64,000 nt of DNA from Viola odorata (GCA_963691705.1 OY829542.1:19144579-19208578), one strand, 5' to 3'. Positions 11,011 through 24,297 are shown, numbered from the stretch's first letter. The notes: generated by a model from the letters alone, not told the origin. Numbers and translations: made by a program.

Positions 11011-12383
11011 TTGAGCATTAAATTCTCATACTTTTATTATCTAATTACTTATAAATTGGGTAGTAAAACTATTGATTTTTATAAATTCTCCTAACTTTTG
11101 CAGAATTACTTGAAAGCGTAACAATTGAAGGACAACAATAGTAAGAGATGAAATTTGGCATTCGAATCTGTCTTGGCTGCGGGCTTAGCCAAGTCAGTCG
11201 CTGCAGTAGGAGACTTGAGGACGCGAAATGGTAGTTGCAGTAGCTGCGGAATTTGAGGGATTTGCGATCACGACTGGAAGACTCACTCTTGAACAATATT
11301 TGATCTTTCTTAAACAATTATCTTTATCTTTATTTTTCTTTTATCCTTATCATTTTATTTTAAGAGTTTGAGATAGAGTAGGATTAGGAAACAACTTATG
11401 TGAAAAGCTATTAAAAGCCCTTATGGAAAGGGACTTCTCATCTTTCTCTGGCGCAGACTACCATTCAGATTTTGCTATGTAATTTTTCAGTCTGGGATTT
11501 ACAGATTTTTTTTTTATGCAATCAATAAATTCATTTTTATCCATGATAAAGTCCGGCTAAATACCAGTTCTTGGTAAGGGTTGTTGAGCCAAGTTTCTTA
11601 TGCTCCGTGAGATCTAAGTATTCTTAATAATTTTTATCTCTGTAATTATTTATTTATTGTTTTAACAAATCGCTTTCTTGTTAAAGTTTAGAATTGATCA
11701 CTCTTAGATTTTAGCTGGGAAGTTGCAGTCAACCTAGAAGGGGATAAGCGAAACCGGATAAGCCAAGTGGACAACTAGACCTCGAGATAGGCTAGAGAAA
11801 ATGAATAATATAACTCAGACTCGATTGACAACCGAGGGACTTAAGTGTGAGGTAAATTTGAGTTAGGCTTTGTCTTCCCCTACGCTATTAATGACGATTG
11901 TGCTACCTTTCAATCTAATCAAGCCATCAACCAAAGTAGTAAACCTTTTAACCAGAAAGGTGCTATTTGTTTAGGATTGTCTAGTAGGGAGTACCCGTTA
12001 GGGAATTTGATAAAGGAGGGAAGTAGGAGTGTACAAGAGTCCTTGCATTCCATAGCAACGCTATAGAGACGAAGATGAATATCATTGAATCAGTGATCGA
12101 AGCATAAGAAACACAGCTTTCAAAACGCCCTTACTAGGAATTTCCATCCTCTGAATTTCCAATCCAGCTATTTTATCTTGGCCAAGCCCCTGACCAAGCC
12201 CATTTTATAATTTAAATTGTTATTGTTTTATTTTCACTTTCAGAATCAAACGTACCAACTCAGTGATGAGGAAGTCAACCCAAAAATTACACACCCGAGT
12301 AGTCTCTCCATCTGCAACCCCTTTGTGAGTCATGATAAGTTGTAACTCATTTTCATTTCATACTCATTTTACAACTATTTTTG
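11011..12383 (+). mobile_element. Family-A LTR (A2), 3' end at LINE
   Basis: Plus-strand homologue of A1 (1-1089). Shared landmarks are GGTAGTAAAACTATTGATTT with TTGCAG (about 11058-11105), TTGGCTGCGGGCTTAGCC, a 'gattgacaaccgaggg' motif, 'gtcttcccctacg', 'aaggtgctatttgtttaggatt', CAGTGATGAGGAAGTC and finally 'gataagttgtaactc'. Families B and C carry the same series of landmarks, so all three descend from related LTRs. The start is approximate because the first bases (TTGAGCATT) have decayed. The element stops at the poly(T) of the LINE at 12388, and I did not find its continuation beyond the LINE. Confidence 0.45.
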
Positions 12384-12387
12384 ACCA

Positions 12388-15290
12388 TTTTTTTTAATAA
12401 GCAGGAGAAACTTTATTAATTAGCCATTAGGCAAATGGGTGTTGAGAAAATGGAGAAGAATATACAAATACAGCTCACGACAGTTGTCAACCAGCGCCCA
12501 AAGCTGCCCAAAATGAGGACAGAACTAGCTACCTACACAACACAAACAACACAGACGAGCCCAGCAACCATCAACCCCACCTGTACAGCCAATCTGGGGA
12601 CTGCATCATCTGCTTCACCGTGTAAGGGAAGTTATGGTCCTTACTGATAATCCAACGTTTCCAATGACCAAACGCAGATGTGAAGACACAACGGGGACAC
12701 GACATCACTTGACAGAAAACAGACGCATTACGCTGTAACCACAAGGGCCACATAACAGCAGCGAGAAGAGTCTGCCACATCTCCTTAACTGCCTTCGATT
12801 GAACAACTATAAGAGTCGACCATGAATCCCACACGTCCTCAATATTCCTAGGACGCACCCAGTAGCAACCTGCCCAGTTGGCCAGTTGCTCCCAAAACGT
12901 GTCACAACCCCACAGTGAAGAAACATGTGGTGGATGTTTCGCCTTGCCCCATGCACAACAGGTATATGTTCTCCTCTTGCGGTATGATGTTGCATCGCCA
13001 TAAATAATCTCTAGTAGCAAGGCGACCTTGCATGGACAGCCATAGAAAGAAGCTAACACGATGGGGAGTCCGAATCTTCCAACACGACTGGAGGGTTGCA
13101 TTGACAGCCCCTCCCAAACGAAAGGTCTCAAGACCCTCTCTCCATGACCTGATAGTAAACTCCCCCGAGTTCTCTAAGTCCCACTTCACCTCAGTCTTGT
13201 TGCTGGTGTATCTAGGCACAGGTAAGCTATCTTGGAGGTTGCCCAATGCATCAACCTCCCGCTCAAAGAGACCCCGACGCTAACTCCAATCCCAAGTCTA
13301 TGCAGCCCCCTCCTAGTGACCAAATTCCTGAATCAGCCCCATACGAATACAGGATAAGGAATATAACCGTGGGTATTTAATTGCCAGCAACACCCTACTA
13401 GCCCAAATGTCCCACCAGAGCCTCACATCCTCACTACTCCCTATATTAATATTCGTATGGCTTTGTCAAAAGCCAAACGTCGACGACGTCCTTCCACACG
13501 AGCGCATGATGTCGCCCCAAATGGGAGACATAAGTGACGCATCCATCAACCAGAGGTCTCCCGTAGCTGTGAACTTATATTCCTTCTGAACCAGCTCCAC
13601 CCACAACTTCTTGTCGCCCTTGAGCACCCCCCAAATCCATTTGAACAGAAATGCAATGTTATGGGTATGGAGACAACCCAGTCCCAAACCACCAGCCTTC
13701 ATCGGGCGGGTGACAAGCTCCCATCTAACCTTCGCCAGGCCCTTCGAGTGATCTCCTCCACTCCATAAGAAGCGGCGCATGATACTTTCACAGCGTCTGA
13801 CAATTCCTTTTGGCATAAGATAGATAGACATATTATACACGGGTATGCTATTCAATACAGATTTAATGAGCGTCATTCTTCCACCCACCGAGAGTAAAGC
13901 TCCCTTCCAAGTAGTATGCCTCTTGTGCAAGGCTTGGAGGAGAAATTCCCAGCTAGAGATCCTCCGCGGGTTCAGCCCTACATAGGATCCCAAATATTTA
14001 AAGGGGAGACCCTCGTACTTACACCCAGCTCTCCGAGCAACTGTTTCCCCGGATTGTCTGTAGACATTTATTCCCATAAGGGTGCTTTTGTGATAATTAA
14101 CCTTCAGCCCCGTGAAGGCGTCGAACCACCTGAGGATCCCCTTAACGCATTGGACTTCCTGTTCATCATTATTCAAAAACACTAGAGTATCATCCGCAAA
14201 CTGCAAATGAGAGATATTCCAACCTGTCAAGTCATTTCCGATACCCCTCAGCAAGCCATGACCTACCGCCCTGCTGAACAACAAGTGCTACCCTTCAACA
14301 ACAATATTAAACAGGAAGGGTGACATCGAGCACCCCTGCCGCAGACAACAACCCACCCCGAATTGCCCAGAAGGTGAACCATTGATAAGGACTGAGACCC
14401 TCGCCGTAGCAAGGCATTCCCTCACCCACCCACGCCACTTCATACTGAAACCCATGAATCCCAACACATCATCTAGGTACCCCTACTCAACGGAATCATA
14501 CGCTTTTTCAAAGTCCAGCTTAAATAAATACCCTTGTCGCTGGTTAACTTTAAGAAAGTGAATAATCTCATTAGCAATCATGACACAATCGAGTGTCTGT
14601 CGCCCCTTAACGAAGCCATGCTGCTCCTCGCTAACCATAAAAGCAATGACCCTGCTCAACCGCTGCGCAAGGATTTTTGAAACAATTTTATAAAAACTGC
14701 TTACCAGACTAATCGGTCGAAACTCCGAGAACCGCTTTGCCAGCCCAACCTTAGGAATGAGCGTGATAAAAGAGGTGTTGGCGCTAAGGGGGAAGCTGAT
14801 ATGAGCACCAATGCTCATGGAGACTTGGCTGATACAAGCCAAACTCCTCCAAACAGAGCTTGGGCCATATCAGAAGCGCCCCCGGATGAAGAAACTGCTC
14901 ACCAATCTACTAACATCCTCCCCTATAATATCCCACGCATTCTGAATAAACAGCATCGATAAGCCATCCGGACCTGGAGACTTATTCCTCCCATAACTTT
15001 TAATCGCCTCCCATATCTCTGCATTAGTAACTTCGCTATCAAGCATTACAACCTCATTTGCACTCAACCTTTTGAACCCCAAGTCCGCCAGTCATGGTCT
15101 GTCCCAAGTCACGGCAGTAAAAAAGTCTTTATAGTACATGGCCGCCGTTTCCTTTATTTCCTGAAGCTTAGTCAATCTTCTATTCCTACCAATGATCTCC
15201 GCTATATTATTTCTCCCCTGCGTAGCCTTTGCTACCTGATGATAGGCGATCAACATATATAGAAATTTATGGAACATTGGGACTCGTTGC
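12388..15290 (-). pseudogene. 5'-truncated L1-type LINE, frameshifted and stopped
   Basis: Read on the minus strand from about 15290 to 12388. The segments in order are a post-endonuclease linker (15277-15092), the RT N-terminus with NKSPGPDGL (15082-14870), RT fingers and palm with FRPISLV, EQHGFVKGR and FEKAYDSVE (14842-14483), the RT catalytic box FADDTLVF and thumb (14284-13466), and the zinc-binding/RNase-like tail (13246-12571). In-frame stops and frame changes separate these pieces, and the apurinic endonuclease and ORF1 are missing, so the copy is dead on arrival or decayed. A T run at 12388-12395 is the poly(A) tail of the minus-strand copy. The C-terminal sequence FPYTVKQMM is related to FPYNSVQMM in the LINE fragment at 44.1-44.6 kb, so both belong to one family. 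Target duplications were not resolved. Confidence 0.85.
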
Positions 15291-15299
15291 TTTTTATAT

Positions 15300-16620
15300 T
15301 ATTGAAAATTCAACTCAAGTGGATTTTTTTAATATAAATTATTGACAGAACATTTAAATATGATTAACTTCAAATGGTTTATTCCAAGACATTAAACTAC
15401 CATAAATCTTTTTAATATTGAAACTCTGCTAGCTTTTCAATTTTCATGGAGTTGGTAATGTTGCTACCAACGTTTGGGTTTTTGCTAAGCTTTGAGGTGT
15501 TTTTCTTATAAACATGAATATATTTTTGCGCATATATAAATTTGATTTTTTTCTTTTATATTTAATAAGTGATATACATGTACTCCCTCCATTCGAATAT
15601 ATAGTTGTTATTAAAGATACTTATTTTTTGTTATCAATGTGATATACACTAAATTTGGCAACAACTACTCTTTTATGGGTATGGATCATTTAACAACTAA
15701 TGTTTTATGACATAGCATAAAGCATTTTGTTAGAGCGAAACAAAATCTTGAAAAAAAAAACAGCGAAACAAAGTGATCTTTGATGTGGTGAATTTCGATT
15801 TCTTTTGTGTGGTTAATTTGATTTTCGCTAGGATTGTAAATTGGATTTTAGCTCTGATTGTATAATTAAGGTTATGAAGTAACTAATTAGGAGCTAACTT
15901 GTAGTTTTCTAAAAGCTTCTATATTTTTAGAATCGTAAGTTCATAATATACAATCTGTCTGGTTATGTTTGTAGTATTTTCTCAACTTAAAGGGAAGAAA
16001 ACCACCATAAGAAAACAAAATACACACCGAAAGTCGAAAGATAATGATAATCTTCTAGCTCCGGCGTTATAAAGGAATTTCTTTTTTATATATAAAAGAA
16101 AAGAGATTTTAGTTTAGATTTTCCAACAAGGAGCAGCAGCAGCAGCAGCCCGTACATGAAGGTAGTAGTGGAGTCTGGGTCCGTGACACAGTTGCAGTAC
16201 AACTAAGCGGCTTCGAACCTAGACGCAACCCTCCCTACTCTAAAGTAAAGTGCTCTCTCCCCAGCTTGTCGTTTTCTTTAATCGTGCACAAAAATAAATA
16301 TATCACAAAATAGTCCCATTCGATCATTTCTGTGGGGCCAATCTGGTGTCCAGCAGAAAGGCGGTGCCATGTCAGCCCCTGACAGTGACGTGGGATAACG
16401 GTATTCCTTGATTATTGTGCTCTGATAGAGTGCCATATACCGGATTGGTGCCATGTCACCATATTGATTGGATACAATTAATACTCCCCTTGAGACTCGG
16501 AAACTTTTACAGGCTCCGTTCCATTACTGGATAATAATAATACTGCCCACCGCGAAATAAAAACATTACTTGGTATTTCAGGAAGAGACATAAATTCACG
16601 TAATATTTGTGTGAGATTGT
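15300..16620. other. Intergenic region with GCA repeats and GC-richer patch
   Basis: No gene recognised. A short (GCA)n tract is at about 16134-16148. The patch 16320-16460 contains GGGGCCAATC and TGACGTGG motifs that could be regulatory. A single Stowaway-like end (TACTCCCTCC) occurs at about 15582. Confidence 0.5.
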
Positions 16621-16626
16621 TTACTA

Positions 16627-16842
16627 CTACCTCTGGTGTAAATTAAACGTCTTTTATTATTTGCGCACGCATTTTAAAGAGTCCGGATGACTCACTATTT
16701 GACCCCGAAAAATTTCGTACTTTTTTTCGAACGTACGTTCGAAAAAAAGTACGGAATTTTTCGGGATCAAATAGTGAATCATCCGGCCTCCTCAAAATGC
16801 GTGCGCAAAAAATAAACGACGTTTAATTTACACGGGAGGGAG
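16627..16842. mobile_element. Stowaway-like MITE, near-perfect 216-bp palindrome
   Basis: Terminal sequence TACTACCTCTGG on the left pairs with TACTCCCTCCCG read from the right, and both sides are flanked by TA (16625-16626 and 16843-16844). The two arms match over almost the whole length, including GCGCACGCATTTT, GTCCGGATGA and GAAAAATTTCGTAC, and meet at the self-complementary centre CGAACGTACGTTCG. Stowaway MITEs are mobilised by Tc1/mariner transposases at TA sites. The element encodes nothing, but the arms would fold into a very long hairpin if transcribed. Confidence 0.85.
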
Positions 16843-16999
16843 TATTTTTTCTTCCACCACAAATTCAACATCCACATCTATTTTAAAGGTAAATTCTACG
16901 TTGACGTGTGTTGACATATATCTTGTTATTATTAAAATTATTATTAAAAAATAAATAGGAAATATAGACAAATGTTATAAGAAGTAAAATATATGTATT

Positions 17000-17525
17000 C
17001 GAGCAACATCGATTATTTCCTTAATTATCATTTTTGGCAATTTTCATTAGAGTTCTGATTATATAGAATGTTTACATCTAACTCACGTTAATAATGTTGC
17101 TTATTTTTCTAATCAGTAATATTAAGTTTTAAAGAGAATTAGTATATCAATTGTTATCGATTAATAACATAATCGACATTACATCAAATAAACCTAAGTA
17201 CCAATTACTTCTACCATCAATTATGTTTAATTATCGAAAATAATTATTACATAGCAACATTGACATTGCCGATTACTTTTCTAGTCAATATTATTGTCAA
17301 TTTTCTTAGTATTGCCGATTATATAAGATGTTTATATCCAACTCACCTTAATATTGTCGCTTATATTATTAAAAAAGAAATAGTACATCAAGTTTCGTCA
17401 TTCAATATCATAATCGACATGATATCAAATACACCTAAGTACCGATTACATCTACAATCAATTACATTTAATTATCGAAAATGATTATAACAGAGAAACA
17501 TTGATATTGTCGATTATTTTTATTT
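17000..17525. repeat. Tandem duplication, ~259-bp period
   Basis: Two diverged copies in direct orientation. Landmarks in copy 1 and copy 2 are GATTATATAGAATGTTTACA (17057) and GATTATATAAGATGTTTATA (17316), then CTAAGTACCAATTA and CTAAGTACCGATTA, and TTAATTATCGAAAAT in both. A partial third copy may precede. AT-rich, no coding potential. Confidence 0.7.
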
Positions 17526-17529
17526 GTTG

Positions 17530-20115
17530 AAATGTGCGAACCAAAATACCACATCAAAAAGATAAGAGAAATAAAATTTACGTAGAAGAGAAGTTAATCT
17601 CCTATTAGAATGAAATATTTTAAAAAACGTTTAAACGCAAAATGAACAGTATCATTTCATACTGAGAGATCGGTGCAATAAAGTTTCATAGAAACTAGAA
17701 CGATATGCGTGTAATAAGTGTATATGAACAAAATGGATGAGCTGGCATTTAGCAGTCATGATATATATCAATGAGTAGTGCTACACATGTATATAAATAA
17801 ATTTTACAAAATTTTTATATTAATTAATGTGTTAAAATATAAATGATATTTTTTAATTTAATTTTAGTTTTGAATGTAAAGCTTTTTTCATATATCAATA
17901 TGAACCGAAATGGAAACTATAATACGAAACAAAAGTTCTTTTCATCTTATTTTTGTTATTATATCAAATTGTATCGATTACACCACCTGATAGTATTAAG
18001 CTGTTACGTAAGAACACTGGCAAGAAGAACAATTTGTTGCTGGACTTTTTTCTTTTTATTTTAACATCTAACAATTTTCATAGGTCAATATATAGCTTAG
18101 TACATGAACCATTCAAGACTAATTCCGCTGTAAGAGGTTTTAAAAGTACATAGTCCCATGATAATTAGAACTCAAACTTCTCAGGCTCCAAAATTTAATA
18201 TAAGGGTCCAAACATCAAATTTGAAAATTTTATTTGGGAAACAATCCAAACAGACCCTTACTATTAATTAGACAAAAAAGAACTTTTTATTAATTACATT
18301 TTAGGTGATTAAAGTGTGGAAATAAGAGTTCCAGTATTCATATTCTCGATATACACAAGGAATAATTCACGAGTCAAACTATATCTTGAGATTTGGTTTA
18401 TATTTTTCTTTAGAATGGGGTGATATGGTTCTTTAAGATTTTACTAGTTCGGGTTGATTCTTAATTATTATAGAGATCGACTTGTGGTTCCCCTAATCTT
18501 TGCTTATAATTAAAGTCGAGTTTTTGACGGTTTTCACATTCTCCATTGTTTTATAATACCCCAATTTAGCAAAAAAATGAAAACAAAAATTAGGTGTTGA
18601 CTTAGAAAAATGAAGCCAAGACTAATCGGGTCTCTTTTGATGGTGAGGGTGTGAACAAATTAATTATACTTAGTTAGATAAATAAAATTATATATATAGG
18701 TGATTAATTAATTAATTAAAAAAAATTGAGAACCCACAAAAGTACACAAGTATACACAACTGTTATCCGTAATTTACAAATTGGATGCATGAACATTAAT
18801 AATAAAATCTTTCGGCTCTCGATCATCGACAACTCTTAGGGTTTTGACAACAACATTCCTAACTGGCTTAAGGAGACACTAAATTAAGAAATAAAGATCG
18901 AAAAAGGTTAGACAAACAAACTTTAATTAATTTTTTCTTTTGGAGTATGGAAAGAGGACGTCTGTTCTCCATAGTTTAGTTATAACTCAACCTTTTTTCA
19001 ATCTTGTCGTTTATTTTAGCTAGGAATCTGTTTTAATTTAACCATCTTTTATCTAATAGGGCTGCTTTTAGCGTCGTGATAAGTTGGATTTAGGCCGACT
19101 TTTTTGCTTAATTATATTTAGTCGGCAGCCAGTATAATGATCAGATTATCGAATAATTTTGACAAAAAGTTAATCAAAATTGTTGTAAATGAAAGAAAAT
19201 TTATCATCAGCATTTGCTAATGAACTAAATAAAAACCGAATCTTAATTAGGTCTCGCACACAAGTCAAAACTCCTAATTAGTGCAACCATTGTTGATATC
19301 ATGTTATATAATTAAACATATAGGAGTTCCAATCTGGACAATGTGAGGACTATTGGATATAGGGAGGGGTGATTCAATGCCAATAACAATAATATTAATA
19401 AAAAAGAAAAAAAAGGTTAGTAATCACTTTGTAGCTGGCAAAAGACATTTCCTGACCAGTTTAATTAGGGACAAAAAAATTAGAATAAATTTGTACTAAG
19501 AATTAATTAGTAGTGCTTTAATTAAGTAGTTAAGAGGAAGTGTCGTTGATCGTGGATTTATGTTTTACCAACTTTTGGCGTTTATAGAGGATTAGGAACA
19601 CACATGAGAAGACGACACGTGTCTGTGGGTTAGTAGTACTGATGAACGAGTTTGGTGTCTATTCTCTTTGGCCTTTGCCATGGTTAAGTACAGACCATTA
19701 AGGATAACGCAAACGTGAGCTTGTCTTGATGCTCATCAGAACTACAGATCGGTCGCATTCGTGGACAAATTACTACAGAAAAATATGTTTATATTTATAT
19801 ATTAACCGACAAGCTATACAACATTATAATTACCTGGAAATTAATATTGGTGATTTTATAGTTTTCATAAATCTTGTAATGAAAGATTATTTTGCATTAC
19901 ATTTACATGATAATGTTCCAAGCAATGGGGATTTTGTTGTCTCTCTATCAGACTGTAGATTGCATGTCTGTCTAATACGACATTAATCAGGACAAAAATC
20001 CACCTGTGACAAATGGATTTTGGAGGCTTCAAATTAGTTACCATTTCTAATTAATATATGTGAGGTATATGGTTCAATGTTTTCTTTTTCTTTTTATAAT
20101 GTAAGGTTATTTTGG
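17530..20115. other. AT-rich intergenic DNA
   Basis: No recognisable gene, RNA or complete transposon. The 86-codon frame at 19726-19986 has no recognised features. Confidence 0.55.
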
Positions 20116-20858
20116 TTTTTGGATGGGTTAATAATATTAGTATCTATGTACTCGAATTATGGCTCATACTTTTTTTTGTCTCGATTTGGTTTCTTTACGA
20201 CTTATCGCGTATTAATTCAGCCTCTCCTTTAACACTGTGCATATGTGGCATTTTTCACACTATTTTTTATGATGTGGTGCTTCACATTATAATTTTTTAA
20301 AAAAAATATTAATAATTTCAAAGAAAAAAAATTCAGAAAATTATTATTTTTGAAATAATTAAAGAAAAAGAAAATAATTTTAAAATAACTGGTAGTTATT
20401 TTTTAAAATTATAAAAAAATTGAAACACAAAAAAATAAATTATATAATTTATTTTTGTAAAAAAAATTGAACTTAACTCAGTTTTGGAGTTAGAATTACC
20501 TACAAGAAAAAAAGATTTTAGTTCTAATGTTTTTTACAGGTTTTTTGATTTTTTTGAGAAAAATAGATTATATAATGGTTTTTTGTGTTTTTTAATTTTT
20601 ATCAATTAATTTTTTTTATTATGTAGAAAAACAGCTATTTCCAGTTTTTTAAAAAATTATTTTATTTTTCTTAAATTATTTAGAAATTTTTATTTTTTCT
20701 GTTGTTTTTGAGAAATTTTAAAAAAAAATTCTTGATTTTCTTACTTCTTTTTAATTTACTTCTTAATCATTTTTTTAAAATTATTGACGTGACATTTGTG
20801 GAGCGTTACGTCATAAAAAATGTCACGTATCCATAGTTAATGATTTCGTATGTACGGT

Positions 20859-22613
20859 TGACTCGCCGTCGAAACGGGTCAAAAATAATATATTTCCTAG
20901 TACCTAAATGCACAAATTAATTTGTGTAAAGAGGTAACAGGGTCGAACCATAGAGATTGAGAGAACTAAGATCAAGCCCTCGATTGTATGACAGAGGTGA
21001 AAATGCACAGAATCGGGGGGGGGGGGAGGGGGGGGGGGGTTATAGGTTAATCAAGTTAACCAAGAGAGCGATTTGAGCTAACAATTCTAACTACTGAAAG
21101 CGATAATCGAGGTCACGATAAGTAAATAATAACAAAGATCAGAGGTGAAATAAAACGCGAAATAAACAATCAGGTTAATAAGCAGAGATAATAAATCAAG
21201 GAGAAAGGAACTCACTAAAGGGCTTTCTTGGGTTGAGTCGAGGGCTCGATAGTCATCGGCGCAAAGATTTTCCGTTCTAACGCTACAGACGTGTTATAGG
21301 GGTCATGTTTTCACGTAGACCCTCTACTTTCTTTCGTAGGAAGAGCCACCCCCCATTTTCATTGTTTATAAGGTGGCCTCGATCCTTTAGTATCCTCTCA
21401 GCCACCTATCTTGTCATCAAAAGGCAGCCTTTACACTTTGGCGCTGTCACTAGCACAAAGCGGACAAAATATCAGAGAATCGATGAAGTACAAGAAAGAC
21501 ACGTCTAGGGTTCGATGCCTCGACTTGTCAGGTTCGCGACAGGACCCTAACCAGTTGCGTGCCCTAGAAGGATGAACCCAAATCTACCCGAGAACACCGA
21601 TCTAGTTGTCTACACCTACCTGACAGTCTCACGCTAGCTATCACTGCAAGGTATGACAATAATCACAAAGGGACGATTAAAAGATGATCAGGCATCGAAC
21701 CACCCTAAGCAAAAATGGAATTAAAATGACAAGCAACCAGATATAACAAGGAGAACATGTTAAGAGCATTTAGGCCTCGAATCTACCCAAGCAACCCATC
21801 AAGCACCTTTACCAAGAACGTGGGTTTTAGCCACTCATGTTAGGAGATAAACAAGTAATAGATGAAAGTAACATAATAAGTAAAGAGATAGAGTTAAGAG
21901 AGGAAAAACTTGTTTACTAGTGGCCGGAGCAAGGCTCTAGTTTGACAAAATGTTGAAGCCCGATGGCTATGGAGGAGAGTGCTAACAAGAACTAGATAGA
22001 TAAAACTAAAGAGATGTCTAAGAGTTTGTTTACCAAAAATCACTCTCCCCTCTTCTACTCCTTGGATGCTCCTTTTAAGCTAGAGCTCCAAGCACAAAAT
22101 ATCTTCCAGCCCAACTAAGGGACAAAATCCATTTAAGGAAGGCCTAGCATAAAGCAAACATGCTCCTAAAGCACAAAACAGAAAAGCACAAAGCTGGTGG
22201 CAGAAGTCTGATTTGCCCAGCTTTGGCAGATCGATGGTAGGCTTTAGCAGAATCAGGGTTGACTTGGGCAGAGGGAGATAAACTTTGGGATTTGCGCAGA
22301 ACTCTCTGAAAAGTGTCAGAGGGAACATGTGGAAGCTTTGGCAAGAGGACACATGGAAATGTCGCACTTTACCCTTCGGGCCTCGAGTGGAGAAACTTTG
22401 TTGAGACCTCGAATGCTATCTTGGTGTCGGGACCTCGACTTTGGCCTTGAAGCTCGAATTCGCACAAAATGCCCTTAAAATGTGTGTTTTGGCTTAAACT
22501 CCCTGATTTGGCCTAGATCTGTGAAAAGGATGAAAACAAGGGTATATTAGCAGAATCATGCCTTAAATCAACGAGATAATGGAGGGAAAAACACGATAAA
22601 ACACATGTTATCA
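20859..22613 (-). mobile_element. Family-C solo LTR (C4) inside the MULE
   Basis: In minus orientation it runs from TGATAACATGTG to GGCGAGTCA, so it has TG...CA ends, and is 1755 bp long. Flanks ACGGT (20854-20858) and ACGAT (22614-22618) are a 5-bp target duplication with one change. Sequence landmarks match C1 (34416-36083): the TGTTTTAT start, a 'ctcgacgccg'-like centre, CACGTAGACCC, GAAGCTACCCCCC-type motif and the poly(C) tract. No coding frame. The size and structure fit a Ty3/gypsy-type LTR left after LTR-LTR recombination. Confidence 0.8.
21015..21039 (+). repeat. Poly(G) tract, 12 + 12 around one A
   Basis: G12-A-G12 inside C4; the same place in other family-C LTRs carries a C/G tract of 6 to more than 20 bases. 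Confidence 0.9.
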
Positions 22614-22871
22614 ACGATATTAGGTGAAGGAGCCGAATTAATACGCGATAAGCAATATGGGGACCAAATTGGAATAGAAAAGGTATAAGGACCAAATAAT
22701 TTGAGTATAAGGATCACTAATATCATTAACCCCATTTTTGGATACATCAAGTGATATATGGACTTTTAATATGATGGATTATGGATTTACCTTTTTTTTG
22801 AATAAAAACAGAAAATAAAATTTGACTGACATTTTAATTTTGAATCATAAATATCATTAAATTTACATAAC

Positions 22872-24297
22872 TGATGAGTGTCGACTCCGTAAAAAATAAT
22901 TAATAAATGCAACTCACTATTAAAAATAACTTTAATTGTAAATAGCAAGTAAGAGGTTCGTCCACAGAAAGTAATGGTGTGATTTTCGTGAATGCTTGTA
23001 AAAACCAGTGATACCACTTAAGTGAAATTAGGGGAATTTAGTTTTAAACTAAGGATGAAAAGAAAATAAAGCATGCAAAAATGTACAGGCCAAAAATACA
23101 ATTCTTGGTCAAGAAACAGATCAAGAACGAAACAATCAGATATGAGAAATTCCTAGTAAAAGCTAACAAGCTATGAAACATGAGCAACAATCATCGATGC
23201 AAGGGTATTCATCTTCAATCTGCAGAGCTGCTATAGGATCAAGGTACGCTTATGACCCCTGCTTCCTTCCTATGTCAAAACCACCTCAGGTACGCTTAGA
23301 GATGATTCCTAATCAACTAGCACCTTGCTGGTTAAAGATTTAGTAAAATTGATTGATGATCGATTAGGGGAAGACAACTCCAAACCTAAGATCTTTAGAT
23401 GTCAATCGGGACTAAATCAGATTAACCTTTCCCACTAGCTTCTCAGGGCTAGCTATTTACTTCGATCCTCTTGGTCCGTAAATGGCCCAAGAAGGGTTGT
23501 CGTAACCAAGAGGAATGACACTTGCGGGATCAAAATAACTCTAACCTGACCAGATCTAAAATCAAAGGAAAAACGCAATACAATTGTTATGGAGATCAAT
23601 TAAATACAGGTTTAAAGATTAATAAAGAACAATTAGATCTAATGCATACTCATACTCATGGTTTAAACGCTTCTATTAGAAAGGATATATTTAGCTACTC
23701 ATACACATGTTTAAAGAAAATAAAACAAGTAATAGATTATAAAAATCCTCCATTTCTGTGAAGAAACGAAGGAGCCTGATTTTAGGATACGAGAATAGAA
23801 GTAAAAAACCAGGAGAAGGGACGAAGACCCTTTCTCAATAACCTAGAGAGACTATATATAGTTTTCTCCCTCAATAATATCTCTAAAAATAAATAAATAA
23901 ATAAACCCTAATTAAATTTTAATTGTATTTGATCACTCTTTCTCTCCGATTAGAAGTTTACAAAGCTGAGATAAAGAAGGAAGGACGCAACTCCAACTCT
24001 TCTACGGAATAGCCAGCAATCGCAATCGCAATCGCATTAGACATCAATCTTCAAGTATCGCTCGAAAGATAAGATTCTCTGCCAGCCCAGACGACGCCTC
24101 TTGGTCAAGTGACTAACCAAGAAAGGTGTTCGCTCCATTCTGCTCAGAAATTACTATTTTCTGCCCCTTTTTTTTGTCTTTGCTATTAAGGATTACTTTT
24201 TTTGCAAAAAATATGGAAATCATACTAAAATCAGTAGAATCGCCATTCAAGATGCATGAAAGTAGGTGGTAAAACTACCACAATTTAAGCTCAATCA
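22872..24297 (-). mobile_element. Family-B solo LTR (B3) with perfect 5-bp TSD
   Basis: In minus orientation it starts TGATTGAGCTTAAATTG and ends GTCGACACTCATCA, 1426 bp. The target duplication ATAAC is perfect at 22867-22871 and 24298-24302. Near its start is a short inverted repeat GGTAGTTTTACC. The order of landmarks (TTGACCAAGA-type repeats, GATTGACATC, 'gtcttcccctaatc', 'aaccagcaaggtgctagttgattagg', CTGTGGA-CGAACCTCTTAC) is the same in copies B1, B2 and B4. No internal region remains. Confidence 0.88.

Larger units (their letters stand above)
20125..22734. mobile_element. Mutator-like MITE with 9-bp TSD, split by solo LTR
   Basis: The left end starts GGGTTAATAATATTAG; the right end read backwards starts TGGGGTTAATGATATTAG. 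The arms share further blocks (ATTTGGT, CTTATCGCGTATTAATTC, CCTTTAACACTG or CCTTCACCTAATA) and remain similar for roughly 200 bp, through TTTTTTATGA(T/C)GT motifs. A perfect 9-bp duplication, TTTTTGGAT, lies at 20116-20124 and 22735-22743. A 9-bp duplication with long terminal inverted repeats is the mark of Mutator-superfamily elements. Without the inserted LTR (20859-22613) the element is about 850 bp and non-coding, so it must have been moved in trans. Confidence 0.85.

Noticed and set aside
12571..14284. Separate protein-coding genes from the 12.5-14.3 kb ORFs
   Set aside because: They are frameshifted pieces of one LINE ORF2 (FADDTLVF and zinc-region motifs).
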